Assembly (NCBI GenBank): GCA_029212465.1
Contig: JARGNV010000005.1
Coordinates: forward strand, 1-64,000
Length of the DNA stretch: 64,000 bases
Source: Legionellaceae bacterium
GTDB lineage: Bacteria; Pseudomonadota; Gammaproteobacteria; Legionellales; Legionellaceae
Direction: 5' to 3'
A program made the translations under genes and the position numbers. Position 1 is the first letter of the stretch; each line of letters starts with the position of its first letter. The notes below the pieces were generated by a model that did not search any database, was not told the origin of the DNA, and worked only from the letters and a program-made list of their open reading frames with translations. Positions 1-7,140 of the stretch are shown here, in pieces.

Positions 1-1
1 T

Positions 2-1075
2 CAAAAGCGACAAACAACAGTTGATTGGCAAACAATTCAAGATGTTGTGATTGGTTGTGCCATGCCTGAAGCGGAGCAAGGCATGAATGTTGCAAGAATT
101 GCCAGTTTATTAAGTGGCCTGCCTGATACAGTGCCTGCGATGACCATTAACCGTTTTTGTTCATCTGGCGTTCAGAGTATTGCGACAGCGGGTACATCGA
201 TTGCGCATGAAAAAGCACCTGCCTTGGCTTTAGCGGGCGGGCTCGAGAGTATGTCTCGTGTGCCACTTGGTGGTAATAAGTACACAATGAATCCTGCTGT
301 TTTTGAAGACGAGCAAGTAGGTATTGCATATGGCATGGGTATTACCGCTGAAGAAGTAGCAAAACGTTACAATGTGTCACGTGAGGCGCAAGATAATTTT
401 GCGGTAGAAAGTCATAAGCGTGCTATTGCAGCCCAAGATAGAGGCGATTTTGCAGAAGAAATTGTACCTGTTACGGTGAAACATCGTACGCCTGATATGA
501 AAACAGGTGAAGTGTTGGTGGATGAGCAAGTAATAACGCAGGATGAAGGGCCGCGTCGTGATACTTCTTATGAAAAGATTGCACAATTAAAACCTGTCTT
601 TTCTGCAAAAGGAACAGTCACAGCCGGCAATACCTCGCAAATGAGTGATGGCGCAGGGATTGCATTACTTGCAAATGAGGCAGCATTAAAAGCTTATGGT
701 TTAGAGCCGTTAGGTCGGTTGGTAAGTTTTGCAGTTGCGGGTGTGCCACCTGAGGTTATGGGAATTGGCCCTGTGCATGCTATTCCTAAGGCGCTAGACC
801 GTGCAGGACTAACGCTTCAACAAATGGACTGGATTGAGCTGAACGAAGCCTTTGCAGCGCAAGCATTGGCGGTGATTAATACACTCGATTTACCTCGCGA
901 CAAAGTGAACCCACTTGGGGGTGCGATTGCACTTGGTCATCCCTTGGGAGCAACCGGCACACTGAAAGCTGCGACACTGTTACATGGCTTGCGTCGCACA
1001 AAAGGCCGCTACGGCATGGTAACAATGTGTATCGGTACAGGTATGGGCGCTGCTGCTATTTTTGAGGTGTTGTAA
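2..1075 (+). CDS. fadA: Acetyl-CoA C-acyltransferase (thiolase), 5'-truncated by window edge
   Basis: Thiolase-family enzyme that cleaves 3-ketoacyl-CoA to acetyl-CoA and a shortened acyl-CoA (beta-oxidation), or condenses two acyl-CoAs in reverse. The reading frame is open from base 2; the family normally has about 40-45 residues before this point, so the true start lies outside the window. The GTG at 47 lies inside the conserved 'DVVIGCAMPEAEQG' stretch and is not the start. The nucleophilic Cys is in 'NRFCSSGVQS' (Cys codon at 158-160), the catalytic His in 'GGAIALGHPLGATG' and the second Cys in 'CIGTGMGAAAIFE' near the C-terminus. The set is complete, so the enzyme looks active. The fatty-acid oxidation partner (fadB) would be expected upstream, outside the window. 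FadA rather than a biosynthetic AtoB-type thiolase is an inference. Confidence 0.93.
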   Translation, partial: QKRQTTVDWQTIQDVVIGCAMPEAEQGMNVARIASLLSGLPDTVPAMTINRFCSSGVQSIATAGTSIAHEKAPALALAGGLESMSRVPLGGNKYTMNPAVFEDEQVGIAYGMGITAEEVAKRYNVSREAQDNFAVESHKRAIAAQDRGDFAEEIVPVTVKHRTPDMKTGEVLVDEQVITQDEGPRRDTSYEKIAQLKPVFSAKGTVTAGNTSQMSDGAGIALLANEAALKAYGLEPLGRLVSFAVAGVPPEVMGIGPVHAIPKALDRAGLTLQQMDWIELNEAFAAQALAVINTLDLPRDKVNPLGGAIALGHPLGATGTLKAATLLHGLRRTKGRYGMVTMCIGTGMGAAAIFEVL

Positions 1076-1081
1076 AAAATG

Positions 1082-1139
1082 GGGCCAGGGATTTCCTTTT
1101 GACTTTCTTGCTTGAAAATCAAAAGGAAATCCCTGGCCC
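1082..1139. repeat. Perfect 21-bp inverted repeat, hairpin between fadA and a convergent gene
   Basis: The arms 1082-1102 and 1119-1139 are perfectly complementary, with a 16-nt loop. The outer arm reads GGGCCAGGGATTTCC. It lies 7 bp after the fadA stop and between convergent genes, so it can act as a bidirectional terminator, although there is no clean T run. Its GGGGYCAGG start resembles REP-type palindromes and the second palindrome at 29676. Confidence 0.7.
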
Positions 1140-1164
1140 TGATAGCTTAGAGTGAGCTATATTT

Positions 1165-1440
1165 TTAAAGTCCAAATGCTACATCAATTGCTAAGGTGGT
1201 TGGAACTGCAACAATCGATGAAAGCGCTGAGATGAGTAATGCAGCTAAACTTAATGCCATGGCAAGGGCTGTTAGCGTAGGTAATACAGGGATAATGGTT
1301 AGCATAATGCACGCTTCACAACCACCAACCTCAGCTTTCTCTGCGGCTTCATATGTTTTTTCATAAGGGGTGAAGGTTGCGTCTACGCCGGCCGCAAAAA
1401 TGCCGCGATAAAATTTAAATAAGTGACTTGTAGCTGACAT
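1165..1440 (-). CDS. Small hydrophobic membrane protein, unknown function
   Basis: A 91-residue protein. The ATG at 1440 is chosen because GGGCGAGG lies 5 nt upstream and a near-consensus promoter sits further back; an in-frame upstream ATG would add 11 residues. The N-terminal third is soluble, with 'YRGIFAAGVDATFTPYEKTYEAAEKAEVGG'-like composition. Two cysteines follow ('GGCEACIMLT'), then one long or two short hydrophobic segments from about residue 45 to 85 (Leu/Ala/Ile/Val rich), consistent with a membrane hairpin. No family is recognised. It is transcribed alone, convergent with fadA. Small membrane proteins of this kind are common in Legionellales genomes, but nothing here gives a function. 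Confidence 0.6.
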   Translation of the reverse strand: MSATSHLFKFYRGIFAAGVDATFTPYEKTYEAAEKAEVGGCEACIMLTIIPVLPTLTALAMALSLAALLISALSSIVAVPTTLAIDVAFGL

Positions 1441-1475
1441 ATACACCTCGCCCATCAAGGAATAATAAAACACTA

Positions 1476-1504
1476 ATTGTATAATAATACATCATTATTG
1501 TCAA
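1476..1504 (-). promoter_or_regulatory. Sigma-70 type promoter of the small membrane protein gene
   Basis: Reading the minus strand, TTGACA (1504-1499) is followed after exactly 17 nt by TACAAT (1481-1476). This is a perfect -35 and a one-mismatch -10, about 36-40 bp upstream of the ATG at 1440. It is one of the best promoter matches in the window. Confidence 0.75.
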
Positions 1505-1553
1505 CTTTTGATTTATTTTAATTGTGTTTTTTGTGTATTCAAGGTGCAAAAAA

Positions 1554-1580
1554 GAAGGAATAAATCAGATTTATTCCTTC
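1554..1580 (-). terminator. Rho-independent terminator of fis
   Basis: The arms GAAGGAATAAATC (1554-1566) and GATTTATTCCTTC (1568-1580) are complementary. Read on the minus strand, the hairpin is followed directly by TTTTTT. It lies about 33 bp past the fis stop codon. Confidence 0.8.
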
Positions 1581-1612
1581 TCGTTCACATTGCAAGTTGG
1601 TTTTTTCAGTAA

Positions 1613-1909
1613 TTATTCATCGGTCAGACGAAAATACTTCGTGCCAAAATAACGCTGTAGTTTTTTCCTGATGGTACCTCGGCTAATGCCAAGTATCTTT
1701 GCTGCCTGGAGCTGGTTCCCGCGCCGTCGTTCCATAACTGCTTGTAGTAGCGGTGGTTCTACTTCTGAAAGGATCATGTCATACAGATCATGAATCGGTT
1801 TGTTTTTATTCTCAGCGAGAAATCGATTGACAATTTGATAGACTAAATCCTGCAAGCCCTGTTCTTGTTTGATGGCGTCAATCGTAGTACTAGGTTCAGT
1901 AACGTTCAT
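1613..1909 (-). CDS. fis: DNA-binding protein Fis
   Basis: Nucleoid-associated, DNA-bending regulator that in gammaproteobacteria controls rRNA promoters, supercoiling, recombination and replication. It has 98 residues, the same length as Escherichia coli Fis. The C-terminal helix-turn-helix is clear ('RGNQLQAAKILGISRGTIRK', about residues 63-82), and the preceding dimer helices read 'LYDMILSEVEPPLLQAVMER'. The ATG at 1909 has AAGGATG upstream. It lies 84 bp after lpxB on the same strand and has its own terminator. In E. coli fis follows dusB; that partner is absent here. The N-terminal beta-hairpin region (residues 1-25) differs from the enterobacterial protein, as expected outside Enterobacterales. 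Confidence 0.93.
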   Translation of the reverse strand: MNVTEPSTTIDAIKQEQGLQDLVYQIVNRFLAENKNKPIHDLYDMILSEVEPPLLQAVMERRRGNQLQAAKILGISRGTIRKKLQRYFGTKYFRLTDE

Positions 1910-1993
1910 CGTAACATCCTTATTTCTTGATTAAATCAACGCAGTTCTCAAGCGTTAAAGCGATTTTATGGTACATGAATCTTAATTGATAAT

Positions 1994-3193
1994 CTAGGCC
2001 ATTCTCTGACATGAGAGCAACTTTTTTTCTCGGTCAAGCAGTGAGAGAACCAAGTCGGGAAGGGAAGAGTCGGCTTGCTCTGTAGATAAACTTTGTTTGA
2101 GCGCGCTAAGCTTTGCAATGATGCCTTTTTGTAATGGCGTAGGCGTTTTTTCAAGGAGCTTCGTGAGAACCTCTGTAAGCGCATCTGGGTTGAAGTCGTA
2201 TTGTAATAATTCTGGCACGCTCATTCGGTGTGTCAGTAAATTACATAACCCGACATATTGAACGCGTAAAAAGACAGAGGCAGCAAGGTAGCTTACAAAA
2301 CCTACTTTATAGATAATACACATAGGTTTTTCAAGCAGTGCACACTCAAGTGATGCAGTACCTGATGCCACCACAATGGCATCACTGACTCGTGCAACAT
2401 CAACCGCTTTTTGGTGCTGGATAAAAGTGCAGGGTACGGTTTTGTCTTTCCAAAAGCGTTTTATTTGACTCAGTGCTAGGGTGTCTGCAATTGGAATGAC
2501 AACGTGCAAGTCAGAATGCTTTTTAATAAGCCTGCATGCAGTTTGATAGAGAATAGGCATGTGGCGCTCAACTTCATTGACACGGCTACCAGGTAATACT
2601 GCAAGGATGCGTTTGTTATCAGGTAAGTGAAAGTGCTTGCGTGAAGGTGGTTTTGTATTTGATGGTAGGGTTTTTGTGAGCGGATGTCCTACAAATGAAA
2701 CAGGCACATGAGCGGCTTCATAAATTGCTTTTTCAAAAGGAAAAATCACAGCCATATGATCAACCGATGCCTGAATACGTTTAATGCGCCCAGGCTTCCA
2801 AGCCCACAGCTGTGGGCTAATGTAGTAAAGGATGGTAAGGCCTAGATGTTTTTTTGCATAGTCTGCAAGCCGCAAATTAAAGCCTGGGTAATCAACCAGT
2901 AACAATACATCAGGTTTTGTGGTTTTTAGGTGTTGTTGGATGGCGCGATAGGCGCGTTTAATCGGTTTAAAGTGCTTAAGCACTTCAAGCAGGCCTGTGA
3001 CACCACCTGAGTTTGCCAAATCATCAACCAGTTCAACGCCTGCTGCTTGCATGTGTTGTCCACCAACCCCTGTAATGTGTAAGTCAGGGGTGGATTGCTT
3101 GAGCGCTCGAACGAGGCTTGCTGCATGTAAGTCGCCAGAGGCTTCTCCGGCAACAATGACAAGGTGTTTAGGCTTCTGCTGCTGCTTCGGCAT
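1994..3193 (-). CDS. lpxB: Lipid-A-disaccharide synthase
   Basis: Glycosyltransferase (GT19) that joins UDP-2,3-diacylglucosamine and lipid X to form the lipid A disaccharide at the inner membrane. It has 399 residues, close to the usual 380-400. Family motifs are present: 'IVAGEASGDLHAA' at the N-terminus, 'DYPGFNLRLA', 'YYISPQLWAW', 'FVGHPL' and 'LPGSRVNEV'. The ATG at 3193 lies 26 bp inside the end of the upstream oxidoreductase gene, so translation is probably coupled. In most gammaproteobacteria lpxB follows lpxA. Here the immediate partner is a GnnA-like dehydrogenase, which suggests an lpx operon whose lpxD-fabZ-lpxA part lies elsewhere. Confidence 0.95.
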   Translation of the reverse strand: MPKQQQKPKHLVIVAGEASGDLHAASLVRALKQSTPDLHITGVGGQHMQAAGVELVDDLANSGGVTGLLEVLKHFKPIKRAYRAIQQHLKTTKPDVLLLVDYPGFNLRLADYAKKHLGLTILYYISPQLWAWKPGRIKRIQASVDHMAVIFPFEKAIYEAAHVPVSFVGHPLTKTLPSNTKPPSRKHFHLPDNKRILAVLPGSRVNEVERHMPILYQTACRLIKKHSDLHVVIPIADTLALSQIKRFWKDKTVPCTFIQHQKAVDVARVSDAIVVASGTASLECALLEKPMCIIYKVGFVSYLAASVFLRVQYVGLCNLLTHRMSVPELLQYDFNPDALTEVLTKLLEKTPTPLQKGIIAKLSALKQSLSTEQADSSLPDLVLSLLDREKKLLSCQRMA

Positions 3194-4142
3194 GTCGTTC
3201 GGTTAAGTTATGATGAATGAGCTCTGATATTTTCTCAGCCGTTGATAAGGCAGAAAGACCTTCTTCACCAGTTACAAGGGGTGTTGTGTCACTGATAATG
3301 CAATGGATAAATGCTTTGATTTCTTCGAGCAGGGCATCTCCCTTTTCGAATACAGATTGATGGCGAGCAACATTTGGAATACCAGGAAACATCTCTCCGT
3401 CTCCTTTGGTAAATACTGCTAGCTGTTTTGCATGATAATCGATAGAAATGTAGCTGTTTTTTTGGAAGATACGGGTTTTTCTTTCAGTTTTAAAGCTAAC
3501 CCGACTCGCAGTGACATTGGCAATACAATGATTTTCGAAGGTAATGCGAGCATTGGCAATATCCACTGATGGAGATAGCACGGGTGCGCCCTGTGCTTCG
3601 AGTGACTTAATGGGAGAGTTGACAATACTTTGGATGATATCAATGTCATGAATCATTAAGTCGAGTACAACATTTACATCTGTACCCCGTGGATTGAAAG
3701 GGGCAAGGCGGTTCGACTCAATAAATAGAGGGCGCTCAAGGTGTTCATCTAGGGCAAGGCGCGCTGCATTAAAGCGTTCGAGATGTCCTACCTGAAGTTT
3801 TGCGTGGTGCTTTTTTGCAAGCTCAATGAGCGTATTAGCTTCTTCAACAGTTTCAGTGACAGGTTTTTCAATAAGCACATGAATGCCTTCAGCGAGACAA
3901 TTTTTTGCAATTTCAAAATGTGCATTAGTGGTTGCTGCAATACAGACAGCATCAACTTTTCCAAATAATTCGTGGTAGTCTCGATAGGCTGGCACATTAA
4001 ATTCTTTTGCTGCTGCATCACACGCAGCTGTGTCCACGTCACATACCGCAACTAAAGCGGCATTTTCAATTGTTTGAAGTTTTTGGGCATGAAAGCGGCC
4101 CAAGTAACCCACGCCGATAACGGCACATCTAATAGCGTTCAT
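3168..4142 (-). CDS. Gfo/Idh/MocA-family NAD(P)-dependent oxidoreductase, candidate UDP-GlcNAc 3-dehydrogenase (GnnA-like)
   Basis: A 324-residue protein. The Rossmann fold is at the N-terminus ('CAVIGVGYLGRFHAQKL'), with the family catalytic Lys in 'LIEKPVTETVEEA' near residue 95 and the Gfo/Idh C-terminal beta-sheet domain after about residue 125. It overlaps lpxB by 26 bp. Known biology: in Acidithiobacillus ferrooxidans a Gfo/Idh enzyme (GnnA) encoded beside lpx genes oxidises the 3-position of UDP-GlcNAc, and with the aminotransferase GnnB it allows lipid A with 2,3-diamino-glucose; Legionella lipid A also contains this sugar. Assignment to GnnA is inferred from context. No gnnB aminotransferase lies in the window. 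No Shine-Dalgarno sequence is visible before the ATG at 4142. Confidence 0.75.
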   Translation of the reverse strand: MNAIRCAVIGVGYLGRFHAQKLQTIENAALVAVCDVDTAACDAAAKEFNVPAYRDYHELFGKVDAVCIAATTNAHFEIAKNCLAEGIHVLIEKPVTETVEEANTLIELAKKHHAKLQVGHLERFNAARLALDEHLERPLFIESNRLAPFNPRGTDVNVVLDLMIHDIDIIQSIVNSPIKSLEAQGAPVLSPSVDIANARITFENHCIANVTASRVSFKTERKTRIFQKNSYISIDYHAKQLAVFTKGDGEMFPGIPNVARHQSVFEKGDALLEEIKAFIHCIISDTTPLVTGEEGLSALSTAEKISELIHHNLTERHAEAAAEA

Positions 4143-4332
4143 AGTTAAAGGGGTGATTTATCGTTGGCGGAGTATGACATTTTATGTGTGTTATGGCAAT
4201 TTTATGCAAAATAAAAGCAGCGACTTGTGCGTGCTTTAATGTGAATAAACCGTTTTTTTATTGAGAAGAAAGGATAAATTTGTTCCATTTTAGGTCGTTT
4301 TGAGATTTTTTGTATTGTAGTGGGGTGTTTGT

Positions 4333-5028
4333 ATGCGGGCATTTCATAGTAGTGGTGACTATCAGGTAGGTGAGCTGACTGCTGAAGAACAAGCGATATT
4401 ATCTGAATATGTTGTAAGGCTTAAGGCAAGTGAAGCGTGTAAGATTGAATTTCAAACAGCTGTACGTGATGATCGCGTGAAAGTTGCGACTTTTTTACAA
4501 GATAATAAAGATGCAGTACAAATGCTGATACAGCAAACTGCTAAACATCCCGTGAGTCAGCACCCCATAAAAATGGGGCGTTATGATGTCACTGAAACAT
4601 TATCAGATTTACATAAAGCGCTGTCAGAACAAGCGCCATTTAAAGCGGTGAGTGAAGCTTGTGAGGCAGTACTCACGATTTTAAAGGACGATGAGTCTAC
4701 AGCTGAACAAATCGAAGAGAAATTGAAAGGCTTCATTCAGGATATGGGGGCGACTGACTTATATAAGTCCTGGTCTGAGTGTAAAGATATATCTCAAAGC
4801 GCACATTATATGCTTCATAAAATTGAAGCGGCGATACGTTGCATCTTAACGTTTATTAGAATTTGCTCAAGCACGCCTGAGGCGCAAATAACCCGCGAAA
4901 ACTTTTTTATGAAAGGTCCCAACTATGCCATATTTGATAATTTTAATACATATATAAATGACTTAAAAACAGCTCAAGATAACTTAGTATCTCTAGATGA
5001 GACGCGCAAGGCATTTGAAGTGGCTTAG
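4333..5028 (+). CDS. Unknown helical protein, first member of a tandem paralog trio
   Basis: A 231-residue protein with GGGGTG 5 nt before the ATG. It has no signal peptide or long membrane segment and is predicted mostly alpha-helical. The C-terminal part (about residues 144-211) carries the block shared with the two following genes: 'YKSWSEC', then 'AHYMLHKIEAAIRCILTF', then 'FFMKGPNYAIFDNF' and 'YINDL'. The N-terminal 100 residues are unique to this member, which is longer and more divergent than the other two. A 190-bp AT-rich intergenic region precedes it, divergent from the GnnA-like gene. No database family is recognised. A host-directed (effector) role is conceivable in a Legionellales organism, but nothing in the sequence demonstrates secretion. 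Confidence 0.65.
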   Translation: MRAFHSSGDYQVGELTAEEQAILSEYVVRLKASEACKIEFQTAVRDDRVKVATFLQDNKDAVQMLIQQTAKHPVSQHPIKMGRYDVTETLSDLHKALSEQAPFKAVSEACEAVLTILKDDESTAEQIEEKLKGFIQDMGATDLYKSWSECKDISQSAHYMLHKIEAAIRCILTFIRICSSTPEAQITRENFFMKGPNYAIFDNFNTYINDLKTAQDNLVSLDETRKAFEVA

Positions 5029-5088
5029 GTGAGTGTAACAAATTTAGTCTAAAATTATACTTAAATCATGATGATGAAGGTATAAATA

Positions 5089-5607
5089 GTGACAAAACCA
5101 GAAGACGAAAAAGCACTCATTACAGCAACCCTGCAGGCATTGAACAGCCTAGCAAGAGCAGTAGATTCAGGCAGGGGTTATCATAAAGGGTTTGAGCAAG
5201 TAGGCCACGTGGCGAGCCAGGCACTATTTACATTATCCGAGGATAGCTCAGATGTGCCCTCATGGCTTCACTACACTCACAAAGAGTTGCTCGAGCAAGT
5301 AACGCCTCAGCTAGAGCGGTTGCTTGAAAACATCAAATGCTTGGAAGAGCAACCTTATATTGCCTGGGAAGATTGTCATACCCCTTCAGAAATTTCAACG
5401 CATGCGTTGTATGCGGTTGAAAAGGTAATACGTGCATTTATGAATTTTTTAACGGTAGGGTATGTCCAATCAGACCGCCAGCATCAATTTTTTAAAGGTG
5501 CTGAGGAGCCGCAGATTTTGAAAGATGCAATATCTGATTTAAACAGCGTATCTGAGCAAATCCACACATATTTAAATCCCAGTGCGTCAAACACAGAGGG
5601 CATGTGA
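5089..5607 (+). CDS. Unknown helical protein, second member of a tandem paralog trio
   Basis: A 172-residue protein starting at GTG 5089, with GAAGG 8 nt upstream, 60 bp after the previous gene. The shared block is at residues 90-151: 'YIAWEDC', 'THALYAVEKVIRAFMNFLT', 'HQFFKGAEEP' and 'AISDL', ending in 'YLNPS'. The N-terminal half resembles the third member ('LNSLARAVDSGRGYHKGF' against 'LKALEEALQKDNRSSYLYHRGF' in character). The helix around the 'VIRAFMNFLTVG' stretch is amphipathic to hydrophobic and could associate with a membrane or a partner protein. No known family, no signal peptide. A -10-like TATACT lies upstream (about 5056), so it may also have its own promoter. Confidence 0.65.
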   Translation: MTKPEDEKALITATLQALNSLARAVDSGRGYHKGFEQVGHVASQALFTLSEDSSDVPSWLHYTHKELLEQVTPQLERLLENIKCLEEQPYIAWEDCHTPSEISTHALYAVEKVIRAFMNFLTVGYVQSDRQHQFFKGAEEPQILKDAISDLNSVSEQIHTYLNPSASNTEGM

Positions 5608-5638
5608 GTGCTCTATCATTCAGTTTATTGGGGGTGTT

Positions 5639-6178
5639 ATGGTTGAGTTAGACGCAAGAAACACACTGATTGAGGAAGTGCATGAAGCACTGAAAGCACT
5701 AGAAGAAGCGCTGCAAAAAGATAACCGCTCTTCTTATTTATATCATCGCGGGTTTTTGAATGAAGGAAAAATTTGTCACGCGGCAATCCAGGCGATAGAA
5801 GGTAAAGGACAATTTCGCTACTCACGAAAAAATGATGTAATCGTTGAGAGACTGGCGCGTGACTTGGGTAATATTCTTGTAAGAATCGAAAAAACAAAAT
5901 CAAGACCATACCTTGCATGGAAAGAGTGTCAAACAGTGTCAGAGCATGCGAGTCATGTGTTATATGTAATGGAGCGCGCCATTCGCGCGCTACTAAAAAC
6001 GTTAACGCTTGGGGCTGTTAAGCGAGGGCGTCATCATCAATTTTTTCAAGGCAGTGATCGTCCACAAGCGATTATTGATGCGATTACCAAACTTAAAGCG
6101 TTGCCAGAAAAGATTGACGCATATTTGAACCCAGACTTATCGTCTGATAACGCTCAAAAGCCTACTGAGAAGCACTAA
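5639..6178 (+). CDS. Unknown helical protein, third member of a tandem paralog trio
   Basis: A 179-residue protein from the ATG at 5639 (GGGGGTG upstream), 31 bp after the second member; an in-frame upstream ATG at 5582 would overlap that gene and has no ribosome site. The shared block is at residues 91-152: 'YLAWKEC', 'SHVLYVMERAIRALLKTLT', 'HQFFQGSDRPQ' and 'AITKL', ending 'YLNPDL'. The spacing of the W-x-[DE]-C, I-R-A and FF-x-G elements is nearly identical to the second member, so these two are the closest pair and probably the most recent duplication. The tail is short and hydrophilic. No function is known. Confidence 0.65.
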   Translation: MVELDARNTLIEEVHEALKALEEALQKDNRSSYLYHRGFLNEGKICHAAIQAIEGKGQFRYSRKNDVIVERLARDLGNILVRIEKTKSRPYLAWKECQTVSEHASHVLYVMERAIRALLKTLTLGAVKRGRHHQFFQGSDRPQAIIDAITKLKALPEKIDAYLNPDLSSDNAQKPTEKH

Positions 6179-6248
6179 AAGCTTGTGTAGTGCATAAAGT
6201 TTGCTATGCTCAAATAAAGGGATTTTCAGTATGATTTAAGGAGCTTTT

Positions 6249-6674
6249 GTGTATACCCATATTTTGCATGCAACCGATTTAAGCGAAACTCACTTTGAAC
6301 TGTGTGAACAGGCATGTGCGTTAGCAAAAAAGTTTGAGGCACGTCTTTCTTTAATTCATGTGATTGAAACACCTGCAAGCTTACAAATGGCGCAAGGGCT
6401 CGGATTTGCCGAAATGAATGTGCCAGTTAAGGACGATGCAGAAGTCGTGATGCAAGTGCTTGGTGAGGCGCTTCATTTGCCGAAAACACAACTTTTTGTC
6501 GAAACAGGTCCTGTAAAGCAGCGTGTGCTTGAAAAGCTGATTGAAATGAATTGCGACTTACTGGTTATTGGTAGTCACAGGCCGCATGATTTATCAGAGT
6601 TTTTAGGAAGTACTGCGCGGAACTTAGTGGAACATGCGCCAAGTGATGTATTAACGCTTCGCACTCAGCGCTAG
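6249..6674 (+). CDS. Universal stress protein, UspA family
   Basis: A 141-residue single-domain Usp. It begins with the family start 'HILHATDLSETHFELCEQA' and ends with 'DLLVIGSHRPHDL' and 'FLGSTARNLVEHAPSDVLTLR', a partial nucleotide-binding signature (G-x2-...-G-S-T-A). The start is GTG 6249, preceded by AAGGAGC. Usp proteins are small cytoplasmic stress-response proteins, some of which bind ATP. It follows the paralog trio by 70 bp and may be transcribed separately. It is convergent with the small lipoprotein genes, with only 7 bp between the ends and no visible terminator. Confidence 0.88.
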   Translation: MYTHILHATDLSETHFELCEQACALAKKFEARLSLIHVIETPASLQMAQGLGFAEMNVPVKDDAEVVMQVLGEALHLPKTQLFVETGPVKQRVLEKLIEMNCDLLVIGSHRPHDLSEFLGSTARNLVEHAPSDVLTLRTQR

Positions 6675-6681
6675 TGCCTTC

Positions 6682-6834
6682 TTAGTACCACATATTTTGA
6701 CTGGTTGAGCAATAGTCGCAGCTAGAGCAGCAGCCAACGGTGGTCAAGTTTGCACAAGACATATCGGTGTTACAGCACCCAGATAAAAAAGCAAAACAAA
6801 CACCGATTAAACAAAGATATTTTAAGGTCTTCAT
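6682..6834 (-). CDS. Very small cysteine-rich lipoprotein
   Basis: A 50-residue protein from the ATG at 6834 (GGGATG upstream); an in-frame ATG 30 bp further out is possible but poorer. The signal sequence 'MKTLKYLCLIGVCFAFLSGC' ends in a lipobox L-S-G-C, with lipidated Cys20. The predicted mature peptide has only 31 residues, 7 of them Cys, including CC and C-x2-C patterns ('GCCSSCDYC'). This would suit metal binding or disulfide bonding, but that is inference. It is paired with a second tiny lipoprotein just upstream, and both carry nearly the same promoter. Confidence 0.6.
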   Translation of the reverse strand: MKTLKYLCLIGVCFAFLSGCCNTDMSCANLTTVGCCSSCDYCSTSQNMWY

Positions 6835-6866
6835 AAAGCATCCCATCTTATTGTTTATGTTCACTA

Positions 6867-6895
6867 AGTATATTATTTGTTTTATAATTTTACAA
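6867..6895 (-). promoter_or_regulatory. Promoter of the cysteine-rich micro-lipoprotein
   Basis: On the minus strand TTGTAA (6895-6890), 17 nt, TATACT (6872-6867). It overlaps the 3' end of the neighbouring lipoprotein gene. The sequence AAGTATATTATTTGTTTT (6866-6883, plus strand) recurs with one change at 7046-7063, as does TCTTATTGTTT (6846-6856 and 7032-7042). Confidence 0.6.
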
Positions 6896-7010
6896 GTTTA
6901 AAAATATTTGCTTTTTTAAGACTAAAATCTTCATTTTTACAGCACCCACTTAAGCCGCCTAGCATAACAAGACTAAGTGCGAGTAAAGTAATTCGATGAT
7001 ATTTTTTCAT
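6882..7010 (-). CDS. Second very small lipoprotein, 42 residues
   Basis: A short open frame from the ATG at 7010, with AAGGAT 7 nt upstream, to TAA at 6884-6882. The N-terminus 'MKKYHRITLLALSLVMLGG' continues L-S-G-C-C, a good lipobox with lipidated Cys23; the mature part has about 20 residues and is Lys-rich ('CCKNEDFSLKKANIFKLVKL'). It shares the signal peptide plus 'LSGCC' junction with the downstream lipoprotein and has a duplicated promoter region, so the two look like a diverged tandem duplication. Small lipoproteins of this size (for example entericidins) are known in gammaproteobacteria, but there is no clear match to that family. Confidence 0.55.
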   Translation of the reverse strand: MKKYHRITLLALSLVMLGGLSGCCKNEDFSLKKANIFKLVKL

Positions 7011-7046
7011 GATGGTATCCTTGGTTTTTATTCTTATTGTTTTTTA

Positions 7047-7075
7047 AGTATATGATTTGTTTTTTATATTCACAA
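7047..7075 (-). promoter_or_regulatory. Promoter of the 42-residue lipoprotein
   Basis: On the minus strand TTGTGA (7075-7070), 17 nt, TATACT (7052-7047). It has the same architecture and nearly the same spacer as the promoter at 6867-6895. Confidence 0.6.
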
Positions 7076-7140
7076 ATAAAAGCCATTGCTTTTTGAAAGA
7101 TTTCTAGGGATGATAAAAGCCTTAAGGATAAGGGGATTCA

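Noticed and set aside
47-1075. Treating GTG 47 as the thiolase start
   Set aside because: The frame is open to base 2, and the residues before 47 continue the conserved thiolase sequence; the start lies outside the window.
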